Part shown: in pieces, positions 24,542 to 33,278 of the stretch
Layout: each line of letters begins with the position of its first letter
Numbering within the stretch: the first letter of the stretch is position 1
Source of the DNA: RUG12461 sp045661345
Lineage (GTDB): Bacteria; Bacillota; Clostridia; Lachnospirales; Lachnospiraceae
DNA: 35,716 bases
Reading direction: 5' to 3'
NCBI GenBank assembly: GCA_045661345.1
Contig: JAZRFM010000023.1
Span: 1 to 35,716, forward strand
Position numbers and translations under genes: made by a program
Notes under the pieces: model-generated
What the model saw: the letters and a program-made list of their open reading frames with translations, nothing else
The model's database searches: none
What the model was told of the DNA's origin: nothing

Positions 24542-26212
24542 ATGAAATCAGACATTGAAATTGCCCAGGAAACAGAGATGCTGCACATCCGGGAGGTCGC
24601 AAAGGAATACGGCATCACGGAGGATGAGCTTGAGTTTTACGGAAAGTATAAAGCCAAGCTTTCCGACGAGCTGCTGGAACGGATCGACAGGAATCCGGAC
24701 GGAAAGCTGGTGCTGGTGACTGCCATCAACCCCACACCGGCAGGAGAAGGAAAAACCACCACCAGCATCGGTCTCGGACAGGCCTTCGGAAAGATGGGAA
24801 AGAAAGCGATCCTTGCGCTGCGGGAGCCTTCTCTCGGACCCTGCTTTGGCATCAAGGGCGGTGCGGCCGGCGGCGGATACGCCCAGGTGGTGCCGATGGA
24901 AGACCTGAATCTGCACTTCACCGGGGACTTTCACGCCATCACTTCGGCGAATAATCTCCTGGCTGCGATTCTGGATAATCATATTCAGCAGGGAAACGAG
25001 CTGCGGATCGATACCCGTCAGGTGATCTGGAAACGATGCATGGATATGAATGACCGGGCGCTTCGCAACATCGTGGTAGGACTCGGCGCAAAAGCGGACG
25101 GGGTGGTGAGAGAGGATCATTTCGCCATTACGGTGGCCACGGAAATCATGGCGATCCTGTGCCTTGCCGATGACATGGAGGATCTGAAGAAACGCCTTTC
25201 CCGCATCATCGTCGCATACAATCTGGACAATGAACCGGTGACGGCGGGAGACCTGAAGGCGGTGGGAGCCATGGCGGCGCTCCTGAAGGATGCCATGAAG
25301 CCCAACCTGATCCAGACGCTGGAGCACACGGGTGCCATCGTACACGGCGGACCCTTTGCCAACATTGCGCATGGCTGCAACAGTATCCGCGCGACGAGAA
25401 CAGCACTGAAGCTCGCGGACATTGTCGTCACGGAGGCAGGGTTCGGCGCGGATCTCGGGGCGGAAAAATTCCTGGACATCAAATGCCGGATCGCGGGGCT
25501 GAAGCCGGACTGCACGGTGCTTGTCGCAACCATACGCGCCCTCAAATACAACGGCGGCGTTGCCAAAGCCAATCTCGCGGAGGAAAACCTGGATGCCCTG
25601 AAACGCGGCATCGTCAACCTCGAAAAGCATATGGAAAACCTTCAGAAATACGGGGTGCCCATTGTGGTGACCCTGAATTCCTTCGCCAGCGATACCGAGG
25701 CGGAGATCTCCTATGTCAAAGAGTTCTGCGAGGAGAGAGGCTGTGAGTTCGCACTTTCCGAGGTCTTTGCAAAGGGCGGCGAAGGCGGCATCGCCCTGGC
25801 AGAAAAAGTCCTTGCCACCCTGGAGGAAAAGAAATCCGATTATCACTCCATCTACACGGATGATCTTCCCCTGGGGGAAAAGATCGAAACCGTGGCAAAG
25901 GAGATTTACGGTGCAGACGGCGTCTCCTACAGCCCAGCGGCACAGAATGCATTAAAGAAACTGACGGCTCTCGGCTTCGGAAAGCTTCCGGTCTGCATCG
26001 CCAAGACGCAGTATTCCCTTTCCGATGACGAGAAAAAGCTTGGGCGTCCCACCGGCTTCACCCTGAATGTCCGGGAGGTATATGTCAGCGCCGGCGCGGG
26101 TTTTGTCGTCGCCATAACAGGCTCCATCATGACCATGCCGGGGCTTCCGAAGGAGCCGGCGGCATACCGGATCGATGTGGACGAGAACGGAAGGATTACG
26201 GGGCTGTTTTAA
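24542..26212 (+). CDS. fhs: Formate-tetrahydrofolate ligase
   Basis: A 556-residue cytosolic enzyme joining formate to tetrahydrofolate with ATP to give 10-formyl-THF, for purine synthesis and one-carbon flow (and, in acetogens, the Wood-Ljungdahl methyl branch). The P-loop PTPAGEGKTTTSIGLGQA is clear. Other family landmarks are REPSLGPCFGIKGGAAGGGYAQV, FTGDFHAITSANNLLAA, GGPFANIAHGCNS and TEAGFGADLGAEKF. Length matches the usual size of about 556. The start at 24542 has AAGGAG (24531-24536) 5 bases upstream; extension to an in-frame ATG at 24407 would read through the riboswitch and is rejected. Control is by the ZTP riboswitch. Confidence 0.98.
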   Translation: MKSDIEIAQETEMLHIREVAKEYGITEDELEFYGKYKAKLSDELLERIDRNPDGKLVLVTAINPTPAGEGKTTTSIGLGQAFGKMGKKAILALREPSLGPCFGIKGGAAGGGYAQVVPMEDLNLHFTGDFHAITSANNLLAAILDNHIQQGNELRIDTRQVIWKRCMDMNDRALRNIVVGLGAKADGVVREDHFAITVATEIMAILCLADDMEDLKKRLSRIIVAYNLDNEPVTAGDLKAVGAMAALLKDAMKPNLIQTLEHTGAIVHGGPFANIAHGCNSIRATRTALKLADIVVTEAGFGADLGAEKFLDIKCRIAGLKPDCTVLVATIRALKYNGGVAKANLAEENLDALKRGIVNLEKHMENLQKYGVPIVVTLNSFASDTEAEISYVKEFCEERGCEFALSEVFAKGGEGGIALAEKVLATLEEKKSDYHSIYTDDLPLGEKIETVAKEIYGADGVSYSPAAQNALKKLTALGFGKLPVCIAKTQYSLSDDEKKLGRPTGFTLNVREVYVSAGAGFVVAITGSIMTMPGLPKEPAAYRIDVDENGRITGLF

Positions 26213-26215
26213 TCC

Positions 26216-26272
26216 TTGCATCCTTTTACGGATTGAAGTATAATCCATTGTGCCGGTCGTTTAGACCGGCAC
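26216..26272 (+). promoter_or_regulatory. tRNA-Ser promoter followed by a leader hairpin
   Basis: TTGCAT (26216-26221), a 17-base spacer and TATAAT (26239-26244). Just after the expected start point, GTGCCGGTC (26250-26258) pairs perfectly with GACCGGCAC (26264-26272) around a 5-base loop, ending 5 bases before the tRNA. There is no T-tract, so it is more likely a processing feature or an fhs 3' end than a terminator. Confidence 0.7.
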
Positions 26273-26277
26273 ATTCT

Positions 26278-26365
26278 GCAGAGGTACTCAAGTGGTCCAA
26301 GAGGGAGCACTCGAAATGCTTTAGGCCGGTTTCCCGGTGCGTGGGTTCGAATCCCACCCTCTGCG
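26278..26365 (+). tRNA. tRNA-Ser (anticodon CGA)
   Basis: An 88-base class II tRNA. The acceptor arms GCAGAGG (26278-26284) and CCTCTGC (26358-26364) pair perfectly, with discriminator G26365. The anticodon loop is CTCGAAA between GAGCA and TGCTT, giving CGA (reads UCG). A long variable arm follows, then T-arm GTGGG-TTCGAAT-CCCAC. CCA is not encoded. Confidence 0.95.
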
Positions 26366-26371
26366 TACCTG

Positions 26372-26408
26372 ACCGCAAAACCCGCTGTATCCCGGGCTTT
26401 GCGGTTTT
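26372..26408 (+). terminator. Terminator of tRNA-Ser
   Basis: ACCGCAAA (26372-26379) pairs with TTTGCGGT (26398-26405); an inner CCCG/CGGG pairing is possible. The stem runs into a short T-tract ending at 26408. Confidence 0.75.
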
Positions 26409-26439
26409 ACTTTGAAGAAACTGCCAAAAGAGATCAACC

Positions 26440-28272
26440 ATGAAATTTTTGAAAAGCTATTGGAAAGGAAGCCGGGAATTCCACATCTGGATGCTGCTTC
26501 CGATGCTGCTCGGACCGGTGGCGGACTATTATCTGATGGAATCCTTCTCCATCAATCCCTTCGTCGAGACCCGTCTCAAAGCACAGATTCTGAATATTCT
26601 GCTGTTTGAAACGCTGATGCTGGCGCTTTTTTTTGCCATCGGGAATCTCATGATCGCACTGGAAGCGGAGACGGCTTTTTTTGCCTTCGCGGGATTCATG
26701 AATTATGTGGTTCTGCAGTTTCGATCCACACCCATTGTGCCCTGGGACTGGTTCTCCATTGGCACGGGAGTGAGCGTGCTCGACAACTATCAACTGAACA
26801 TCGGGAAACGGCAGGTGATCGTGTTTCTGCTGTTTGCGGTCCTGTTTCTCCTGCAATGGCCGGCGCAGTGGCGGCTCCGGGGGAAAACCAAAAATAAGAT
26901 CCTGACCCGGATCGTCTGCTTTGTCCTGTCGGCGGGGGTTTTCTGCGGACTGACGAGGTGGATTCAGACCGACCGCGGCGTGGAAAAATGGAATCTGTAC
27001 CCCTTCCTGTTTACGCCGGAGATCATGGCGATGCGCAACGGCTTTTTTGCGACGTACCTCATGGATCTCCAATACCTGGTGGTACCTAAACCGGAGGGAT
27101 ACTCTGTGGAAAAAGCGCAGGCGCTGATCAAAGAGGCGGGATTGGATTATGGAGCCACGGCCCATGCGGATCAGAAGCCGGTTTATCCGACGATCCTTGT
27201 GATCATGGATGAAGCCTTTTCCGATCTGTCGGTGCTGGGGGAGTTTGAGACAAATGAGGATCCGATGCCCTTTGTTCACAGCCTGCAGCAGGGGGCCGAG
27301 AATACGGTGACCGGCAATCTCGCTGTTTCCGTAAAGGGGGGCAATACCGCCAACACGGAGTTTGAATTTCTCACAGGCTGTACCATGGCATTTCTGCCGG
27401 AGGGGAGCATTCCCTACCAGCAATATCTCATGAAGCCGATGCCGGATGCCCTGCCGCATGCGCTGAAGGCATACGGCTATACCTCCACGGCGATCCATCC
27501 CTATCGTGCGGCGGGGTGGAACAGGACAAGTGCGTATCCCAGAATGGGCTTCGATAAGATGCTCTTTGAGGAAAGCTTTACGGCACCGGTGTGGATCCGG
27601 GATTATATCAGTGACCAAAGCAGTTTTGAAAAGCTCATCGAGCTGTATGAGGCAGGGAAAGGGAATGGTCCCCAGCTCCTCTTTAATGTCACGATGCAAA
27701 ATCACGGCGGCTACGGAGAGTCCTATGATAATTTTCCGGAGGCGATCAAGGCGGAGGGGCTTGGAAGTCCCACATTAGACCGCTATCTTTCTCTGATTAG
27801 GATCACGGATGAGGAGCTGCGGAAACTGGTTTCCTATTTTGAAAACGAGACGGAGCCGGTGGCAATCGTCTTCTTTGGAGATCACCAGCCCAATGACGCG
27901 GTGGTTTCCCCCATTCTTGACGCAAACGGGAAACGTGCGGATAACCTGTCCGAGGAGGATGAGCAAAAGCGTTATCTTGTTCCCTATGTGATCTGGGCCA
28001 ATTACGACATCCCGGAACAAAGCGGCGCGGACACCTCGGCCAACTATCTGGCGACGGAGACACTGAAGGTGCTGGGGGTACCCTGTACCGATTATGAGGC
28101 TTTTCTGCTGTGGGAGAAGCTGCTCTTTCCGGTGCTGTCCGACCGGCAGATGACAAAGGCAAACGGGGAAGTGACCCGTGCGCAGGAACATAAGGACGAG
28201 ACCCTGGATTACCGGACCGTCCAGTACTATGAGCTCCTTGACAGCGCAGAGGCTTCGGGAGAGAGACCATGA
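26440..28272 (+). CDS. LtaS-like membrane sulfatase (phosphoglycerol transferase family)
   Basis: A 610-residue protein. About five membrane helices fill residues 1-190, followed by an extracellular sulfatase-fold domain. Family landmarks are VIMDEAFSDL (metal-binding acidic residue), GGNTANTEFEFLTG, where Thr303 aligns with the nucleophile of LtaS (GKTSDSEF), HPYRAAGWNR, TMQNHGGY, and the metal-binding FFGDHQP (Asp481, His482). LtaS and relatives add glycerol-phosphate from phosphatidylglycerol to lipoteichoic acid or to other surface glycans. Whether this copy makes polymer or modifies sugars is not decided by sequence. No strong ribosome site is seen before ATG 26440. Its stop overlaps the next start (ATGA 28269-28272), so it is coupled with the YfhO-like protein. 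Confidence 0.88.
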   Translation: MKFLKSYWKGSREFHIWMLLPMLLGPVADYYLMESFSINPFVETRLKAQILNILLFETLMLALFFAIGNLMIALEAETAFFAFAGFMNYVVLQFRSTPIVPWDWFSIGTGVSVLDNYQLNIGKRQVIVFLLFAVLFLLQWPAQWRLRGKTKNKILTRIVCFVLSAGVFCGLTRWIQTDRGVEKWNLYPFLFTPEIMAMRNGFFATYLMDLQYLVVPKPEGYSVEKAQALIKEAGLDYGATAHADQKPVYPTILVIMDEAFSDLSVLGEFETNEDPMPFVHSLQQGAENTVTGNLAVSVKGGNTANTEFEFLTGCTMAFLPEGSIPYQQYLMKPMPDALPHALKAYGYTSTAIHPYRAAGWNRTSAYPRMGFDKMLFEESFTAPVWIRDYISDQSSFEKLIELYEAGKGNGPQLLFNVTMQNHGGYGESYDNFPEAIKAEGLGSPTLDRYLSLIRITDEELRKLVSYFENETEPVAIVFFGDHQPNDAVVSPILDANGKRADNLSEEDEQKRYLVPYVIWANYDIPEQSGADTSANYLATETLKVLGVPCTDYEAFLLWEKLLFPVLSDRQMTKANGEVTRAQEHKDETLDYRTVQYYELLDSAEASGERP

Positions 28273-30794
28273 CCGTCGCGAAAAGATGGAAAGAAGAAAA
28301 AGCCTGGGTGCTGATGGCATCCTTTCTGCTGCCGGCTCTGACGCTGGGGGTGATCTACGCGGCCTGCGGGGTGTATCCCTTCGGAGACCGTACACTTTTA
28401 CACGTCGACATGTATCACCAGTATGCTCCCTTTTTTATGGAGCTTCTGAACAGGCTCCAAAACGGCGGCAGTCTGTTTTTCTCCTGGAACCTGGGGCTCG
28501 GCTCGGACTTTGTCGGCACCTATGCCTATTATCTGGCGAGTCCCCTGAACCTCTTTCTGGTCTTCTGCAAACCTGCGCATCTCCTGGAATTCATGTCCGT
28601 CCTGATCCTGATCAAAACCGGACTCTGCGGCTTTTCCACAGCATCCTATGTCCGTGCGCATTTCGGCACCAGGTCACCGGTGGTACTGTTTCCGGCCATT
28701 CTTTACGCCCTCAGCGGCTATATGGCGGCTTACTACTGGAACGTGATGTGGCTGGATTCGGTGGCTCTTTTTCCGTTGATTTTGCTGGGGATGGAGCGGA
28801 TCATCCGCAAAAAAAAGAGCGGCCTGTTTGCGGGGACACTTGCCCTGTCGGTCTGGTGCAACTATTACATTTCCTTTATGATTGCGATCTTCCTGTTCCT
28901 CTGGTTTTTTATCGTGACGGGGGAGTGGCGGCTTCCGGTCAGGGAGCGGGTCACGGCCTTCCTGCGGGTGCTTGTGTACGGGCTTTTGTCCGGCGGGGTT
29001 TCCGCGGTGCTTTTGCTTCCGGAGATCCGTTTGCTGGGGCAGAGCGGCGTTTCCGGCAATCCTTTTCCGGACAGCCTGTCCTGGTACTTTGGCGGAGCGG
29101 AGGAGGCGTCGCGGCTTCTGTTTCTGTCTCCCGTGACTACGACGGAGGGGGAGCTGCCGAATCTCTTTTGCTCTTCGGCGGTGCTTTTTTTGGGCGCCCT
29201 GTACGTCTGCAACCGGAGGATCAGACCCGCCGTCAAGGTGACAAAGCTCCTTCTTCTCGGATTCCTGCTGATCAGCTTTAATCTGAACGTACTGGATTTC
29301 CTGTGGCACGGGATGCATTTCCCGGAGGGGCTTCCGGCGCGACAGTCCTTTCTCTGCATTTTTCTGCTGCTGATGCTTGCGAGTGAAGCGCTGCTGAAGC
29401 GGGAGGGGAACCGTAAGGGGGATATCGTGATCGCGCTCCTTTTTTGTGCCGGGGTGCTGCTTTGGGTCGCGCTGGCCGGGAAGGAAGAAGACCGGATGCT
29501 TTCCGTTGCGGGGACAGCGTTGTTTCTCGCAGCCGCAGTCACGTTCTACGCCTTATCTGCCTCCGGCAGCACCGGCAAAAAGAGCTTCCTCTTTTCTGTC
29601 GCGCTGATGGTGCTGATCACAGAGACCGGTCTGCATTTTGAAGAGACCGGCTTTTCCACCACCAGCCGCAGCGATTATCTGCAAAATCTGCAGGCGTATC
29701 AGGCACTGACCGCTGCGCAGCGCCGGATCGATCCGACCTTCTACAGGACGGAAAAATACGAGCGTCTGATGAAGGATGAAAACTGCCTTTCCGGGTATCC
29801 GGCGGCCACTCTTTTTTCCTCCCTGACCAACAAGGATGTGGCGGATGCCTACCGGTCCGTGGGGATGGAGGGACTCGGGAATTATTACTGCTACAACGGT
29901 GCGACGCCGCTTCTGTCTGCCATGCTTTCGGTGAAATACATGCTGCTGGATACGAAGGAAGCGGACAGTCCTTACCGTACGATGATCGCGACGCAGGATG
30001 GCGTGTCACTCTATGAAAACACGTATGCCCTGCCTTTGGGATTTCTGGTGCCGCCGTCTCTTGCCAGGGACTGGACCTATGGCGGGCAGACGGAACGGGT
30101 ATGGAATGTCAACTACCTGGGCAGGATGCTGGGGGCGGGAGAGGATCTGATGCAAACCGCAGGGACGCTTAAGCCGGAGGGGGAGGAGTCTCATTTCGTG
30201 GCAGAGACCGACGGATACTATTTTGCGGAGCACCCCAATATCTCCGCGGAATCCGTCGAGGTGCGTACTCCTCAATACACCGCGACCCTTTCCAAGGCCT
30301 CCCATAATTATTTTTTTGATCTCGGTTATCTTGCGGCGGGAGAGAGTGTGACGATCCATGCATCGGATGGAAAGAGCGTGGAGGGAACGGTTTATCGAAT
30401 CCCGGAAGAGGCAATTCAGCAGGTTCTGGAGAAACTGAAGGAACATACCATGGAGATGATCGCGTTTTCGGATACCATGATTCACGGCAGGATTGAGGTG
30501 CCGGAGCCGAAAGACCTGGTGTTTATGATCCCGAGGGAACCGGGATGGAGCGTGAAGGTGGATGGAAAGATCACGGAGACGGAGAAGTTCATGAATGCGT
30601 TTATTGCCGTTCCCATGACGAGGGGAACACATGAGATCCTGCTTACCTATCGGACGCCGGGGATGAGGATCGGCGCCGTGATCTCATTCTGCAGTCTCGG
30701 CCTGCTGATCCTGTTGCTTATCCTGGAGAAAAGGGCCGCCCGTCAGGACAGGTATTGCAGAAACGCTTCCTCGGGGATCGGCTTGGAGAAATAA
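28269..30794 (+). CDS. YfhO-family multi-spanning membrane protein
   Basis: An 841-residue protein with a dozen or so membrane helices in residues 1-450 and one near the C-terminus, separated by an extracellular domain. The N-terminal region has the YfhO signature: a first helix, then GDRTLLHVDMYHQYAPFF, GGSLFFSWNLGLGSDFVGTYAYYLASPLNL and YALSGYMAAYYWNVMWLDSVALFPLI. YfhO proteins are thought to be GT-C-like glycosyltransferases; some family members are linked to sugar decoration of lipoteichoic acid. Coupling to an LtaS-like gene fits such a role. Its last 52 bases overlap the end of the opposite-strand EAL gene. Confidence 0.9.
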   Translation: MTVAKRWKEEKAWVLMASFLLPALTLGVIYAACGVYPFGDRTLLHVDMYHQYAPFFMELLNRLQNGGSLFFSWNLGLGSDFVGTYAYYLASPLNLFLVFCKPAHLLEFMSVLILIKTGLCGFSTASYVRAHFGTRSPVVLFPAILYALSGYMAAYYWNVMWLDSVALFPLILLGMERIIRKKKSGLFAGTLALSVWCNYYISFMIAIFLFLWFFIVTGEWRLPVRERVTAFLRVLVYGLLSGGVSAVLLLPEIRLLGQSGVSGNPFPDSLSWYFGGAEEASRLLFLSPVTTTEGELPNLFCSSAVLFLGALYVCNRRIRPAVKVTKLLLLGFLLISFNLNVLDFLWHGMHFPEGLPARQSFLCIFLLLMLASEALLKREGNRKGDIVIALLFCAGVLLWVALAGKEEDRMLSVAGTALFLAAAVTFYALSASGSTGKKSFLFSVALMVLITETGLHFEETGFSTTSRSDYLQNLQAYQALTAAQRRIDPTFYRTEKYERLMKDENCLSGYPAATLFSSLTNKDVADAYRSVGMEGLGNYYCYNGATPLLSAMLSVKYMLLDTKEADSPYRTMIATQDGVSLYENTYALPLGFLVPPSLARDWTYGGQTERVWNVNYLGRMLGAGEDLMQTAGTLKPEGEESHFVAETDGYYFAEHPNISAESVEVRTPQYTATLSKASHNYFFDLGYLAAGESVTIHASDGKSVEGTVYRIPEEAIQQVLEKLKEHTMEMIAFSDTMIHGRIEVPEPKDLVFMIPREPGWSVKVDGKITETEKFMNAFIAVPMTRGTHEILLTYRTPGMRIGAVISFCSLGLLILLLILEKRAARQDRYCRNASSGIGLEK

Positions 30795-32653
30795 TATCCC
30801 TGCAGATAATCGACTCCGATGATACGAAGCAGGGCGATCTGCTCTTCGGTTTCCACGCCCTCCACGACGATCTGCTTGCCGATCTGCCGGATCATGCGGG
30901 CACTGTTCTCGAGGATCGCCTTGCCGGTACTGCTTGTCTCTGCTCCCCAGAGGATGCTCTTGTCAATCTTGATCGTATCGAAACTCAGCTCAAAAATGGA
31001 CTGCATATTGGAAAAGCCGGTGCCGTAGTCATCCATGGAAAAATGGAAGCCCTGCTCCTGCAGCTTTTTAACGACGCGGGAGAGGGTCTGGTAATCCCCT
31101 GCCGCCATGGTTTCCGTGATCTCGAAATTGATGAGGCTGTGGGAAAGACCGTAGCCGTCAATGAGGGACAGGGTGCGTTCCGCAAAGTCAGGCTGCATGC
31201 ACTGAATCACGGACAGGTTCACATGGATGCAGGTGAGCCCTTTTTCCTGCGGGATCCCGCTTTGTAGGAACCGGCAGACCTCATGCAGTACAAAGCTCCC
31301 GATCACATCGATGATTCCGATCTGTTCCGCCACGGGGATAAATTCCTCCGGCGGGATAAAGCCCAGCTCCGGGTCCTTCAGCCGCAGCAGTGCTTCCGCA
31401 CCATACAGGGAAAGACCGTCCATGCGATAGATGGGCTGATAGTATACCTCGAAATGATGCTCCGCGATGCCGGTGTGCAGTGCTTTTTCCACATCGGCGC
31501 GGCGGATCAGATAGTTCAGGGAAGCGCCGTGCAATACCTCTCCGGCGCTGGACTTCGGGAAGGGACTGTCCAGCATCAGCAGGATCTCGTCGGAGGTATG
31601 CAGTTCATCCGGTACGGAGGCGTAAAGGATGACGGCGTTCAGTATGATGCTGATATCCTGGCAGGACCAGCTGCCGCGGAAGCGCTGCTCGAGCTGCTTT
31701 GCAAGAGCCTCCGCGTCCTTTTTTTCCCCGGAACAGACCAGCGCGAATGTGGAATAGCTGGTATGGTAAATATGATAGAGGGGAACCAGCGTCTGAAAAT
31801 AGGAGACAACGAGCTTCGACAGGGCAGACATGTTCGCGGCGCCGGTCAGACGGCGGACGATGTCGGTATTGACGACATTGATCACGAAGACGTGGAAGGG
31901 TCGTTTTGTCATAATGAAATTGCGGATATCGAGGAGAAAACCTTTCCGGTTGTAGGTATTGGTATCGGCATCCAGCCGGTCGTCTTCGTTTTCCACGATC
32001 AGGAGCAGGAATAGAAGCCCCAACGCCTCCCCCAGTAATTCGCTTTTGATATCGATAAAGAGCAGCTGGAGAAGGACGCTGGAGAGCACGATCACAAAGG
32101 CGGCGGACAAGGCGATACGCCGACGTCTGGTGATGGCATTCCAGAACCACAGCAGATAGACTACAGAGCTGGCGAGATAGAAAAGAGCCACGAGGTAGAA
32201 AAAGATCTCTGCCCAGTTACGCTGGAAGACACGGTGTTCATCGTAGTAATAAACCCAGTGCATGAGGGGATTCGTCAGGGTGAAAAAGAGGGTAATGATG
32301 CAGGGCAGCAGGTAGAGAATGCGCCCCCGCACAGACAGCTGTTCGATCATGCCGTTGACGCAGCAGACGTAAAACAACAGCGTCGGCGCCAGCAGGGCAT
32401 GGACGGAAAAATACAGGAACTGGTTGATCTCCATGACGAGAAAAGCAGTGTCGCTGACGGGTGTCAGATATTCCGCAACGGATGCAATAATATCGCAGAC
32501 GGAATTCAGGATCACAATGGAGAGCATGACAAGATAGAGCTTGTTCTGGAGCCGGGCGATACGCCTGCGGAAAATCGTATAAAAAAGACATGTACCGCAG
32601 ATCAGCAGCGCACTGACATAGAAGACGATATGAAAAGCGTGTGCCCAGGACAT
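30743..32653 (-). CDS. Membrane EAL-domain protein (c-di-GMP phosphodiesterase) with degenerate GGDEF
   Basis: A 636-residue protein. About eight N-terminal membrane helices (residues 1-225) resemble a 7TM-type sensor region. A GGDEF-fold region follows (about 230-370), but the active-site motif reads YSTFA, so cyclase activity is not expected. The EAL domain (about 385-636) is complete: AEALLR, NFEITETMA, MDDYGTGFSN, IKIDKS, EGVET and QGYYFSKP. It should hydrolyse c-di-GMP to pGpG. The start at 32653 is preferred because AAGGGGG lies 7 bases upstream and the hydrophobic MSWAHAFHIVFYVSA begins there. The upstream promoter is at 32715-32743. It is convergent with the YfhO gene. Confidence 0.92.
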   Translation of the reverse strand: MSWAHAFHIVFYVSALLICGTCLFYTIFRRRIARLQNKLYLVMLSIVILNSVCDIIASVAEYLTPVSDTAFLVMEINQFLYFSVHALLAPTLLFYVCCVNGMIEQLSVRGRILYLLPCIITLFFTLTNPLMHWVYYYDEHRVFQRNWAEIFFYLVALFYLASSVVYLLWFWNAITRRRRIALSAAFVIVLSSVLLQLLFIDIKSELLGEALGLLFLLLIVENEDDRLDADTNTYNRKGFLLDIRNFIMTKRPFHVFVINVVNTDIVRRLTGAANMSALSKLVVSYFQTLVPLYHIYHTSYSTFALVCSGEKKDAEALAKQLEQRFRGSWSCQDISIILNAVILYASVPDELHTSDEILLMLDSPFPKSSAGEVLHGASLNYLIRRADVEKALHTGIAEHHFEVYYQPIYRMDGLSLYGAEALLRLKDPELGFIPPEEFIPVAEQIGIIDVIGSFVLHEVCRFLQSGIPQEKGLTCIHVNLSVIQCMQPDFAERTLSLIDGYGLSHSLINFEITETMAAGDYQTLSRVVKKLQEQGFHFSMDDYGTGFSNMQSIFELSFDTIKIDKSILWGAETSSTGKAILENSARMIRQIGKQIVVEGVETEEQIALLRIIGVDYLQGYYFSKPIPEEAFLQYLS

Positions 32654-32714
32654 GGCTAATCCCCCTTCCGAAAAGGAAACGCAGGAATTCCTCCTGCAGC
32701 AAAGAGGCACCTTA

Positions 32715-32743
32715 AATGTACAGCATCACAGGAAACTTTGCAA
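32715..32743 (-). promoter_or_regulatory. Promoter of the EAL gene
   Basis: On the minus strand, TTGCAA (32738-32743) and TACATT (32715-32720) are separated by 17 bases, about 60 bases ahead of the start. Confidence 0.6.
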
Positions 32744-32787
32744 CTTGTACCGGCAGTTGCCCCTCCCTCACCGGGCGCATCGGAATT

Positions 32788-32816
32788 AAAAAACCCCGGA
32801 TCAAAAGACCCGGGGG
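32788..32816 (-). terminator. Terminator of the minus-strand tRNA-Leu
   Basis: Read on the minus strand, CCCCGGGTC and GATCCGGGG form a 9-bp stem (one G-U pair) with a TTTT loop, followed by six T residues (complement of 32788-32793). Confidence 0.85.
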
Positions 32817-32820
32817 CAGA

Positions 32821-32904
32821 TGCAGAAGATGGGACTTGAACCCACACGATCTTGCGACCACAGGCACCTGAAGCCTGCGCGTCTGCCAATTCCGCCACTT
32901 CTGC
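32821..32904 (-). tRNA. tRNA-Leu (anticodon CAG), minus strand
   Basis: An 84-base class II tRNA. Acceptor arms GCAGAAG and CTTCTGC pair, with discriminator A. The D-arm has the Leu-type GGCGGAATTGGCAGACG. The anticodon loop TTCAGGT lies between CAGGC and GCCTG, giving CAG. A T-arm with GTTCAAGTC follows. CCA is not encoded. A possible promoter upstream has TTGACT (complement of 32946-32951) with TAATAT or TATAAT near 32920-32928. Confidence 0.95.
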
Positions 32905-32980
32905 TTTTTTCATGCAACGATTATATTACCTTTTTTTTTTACTGAAGTCAAGAGATTATTTTACGGGATGGAAAAACAGG

Positions 32981-33009
32981 TTGACTTTTTACCGGCTGTG
33001 GGTTATCAT
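32981..33009 (+). promoter_or_regulatory. Promoter of the plus-strand tRNA-Leu pair
   Basis: TTGACT (32981-32986) and TATCAT (33004-33009) are 17 bases apart, about 22 bases before the first plus-strand tRNA-Leu. Confidence 0.75.
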
Positions 33010-33030
33010 TAGTGAGCTGTCGAACAGTGG

Positions 33031-33115
33031 GCGGAAGTGTCGGAATTGGCAGACGAGCAAGATTCAGGTTCTTGTGAGCGTTTAGCTCGTGTGGGTTCAA
33101 GTCCCATCTTCCGCA
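33031..33115 (+). tRNA. tRNA-Leu (anticodon CAG), plus strand
   Basis: An 85-base class II tRNA: acceptor GCGGAAG/CTTCCGC, D-arm GTCGGAATTGGCAGACG, and anticodon loop TTCAGGT between CAAGA and TCTTG, giving CAG. The long variable arm is GTGAGCGTTTAGCTC, and the T-arm has GTTCAAGTC. The discriminator is A33115. It has the same anticodon as the 32821 tRNA but a clearly different sequence in acceptor and anticodon stems. Confidence 0.95.
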
Positions 33116-33140
33116 CTACATAATCTTTTAAATTCGACCT

Positions 33141-33224
33141 GCGGGAATGCTGGAATTGGCAGACAGGCTAGACTAAGGATCTAGTGTTGGCAACGACGTG
33201 AGGGTTCAAGTCCCTTTTCCCGCA
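33141..33224 (+). tRNA. tRNA-Leu (anticodon AAG)
   Basis: An 84-base class II tRNA: acceptor GCGGGAA/TTCCCGC, anticodon loop CTAAGGA between CTAGA and TCTAG giving AAG, variable arm TGTTGGCAACGACG, and T-arm AGGGTTCAAGTCCCT. The discriminator is A33224. It is probably co-transcribed with the upstream tRNA-Leu, 25 bases away. Confidence 0.95.
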
Positions 33225-33230
33225 TAAAAA

Positions 33231-33256
33231 AAGCTCTTGATTTTCATCAAGAGCTT
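33231..33256. terminator. Bidirectional terminator between tRNA-Leu and CobW genes
   Basis: AAGCTCTTGAT (33231-33241) pairs perfectly with ATCAAGAGCTT (33246-33256) around TTTC, with an A-tract on the left and a T-tract on the right. It can end both the plus-strand tRNA transcript and the minus-strand CobW transcript. Confidence 0.92.
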
Positions 33257-33278
33257 TTTTATTTACATTTTTTATTTT

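Noticed and set aside
24548..25846. 432-codon open frame on the minus strand
   Set aside because: Antisense shadow of fhs, whose identity is certain.
26434..27705. 423-codon open frame on the minus strand
   Set aside because: Antisense shadow of the LtaS-like gene; low-complexity His/Arg-rich product.
28178..29281. 367-codon open frame on the plus strand
   Set aside because: Out-of-frame shadow of the YfhO-like gene, with no domain and no ribosome site.
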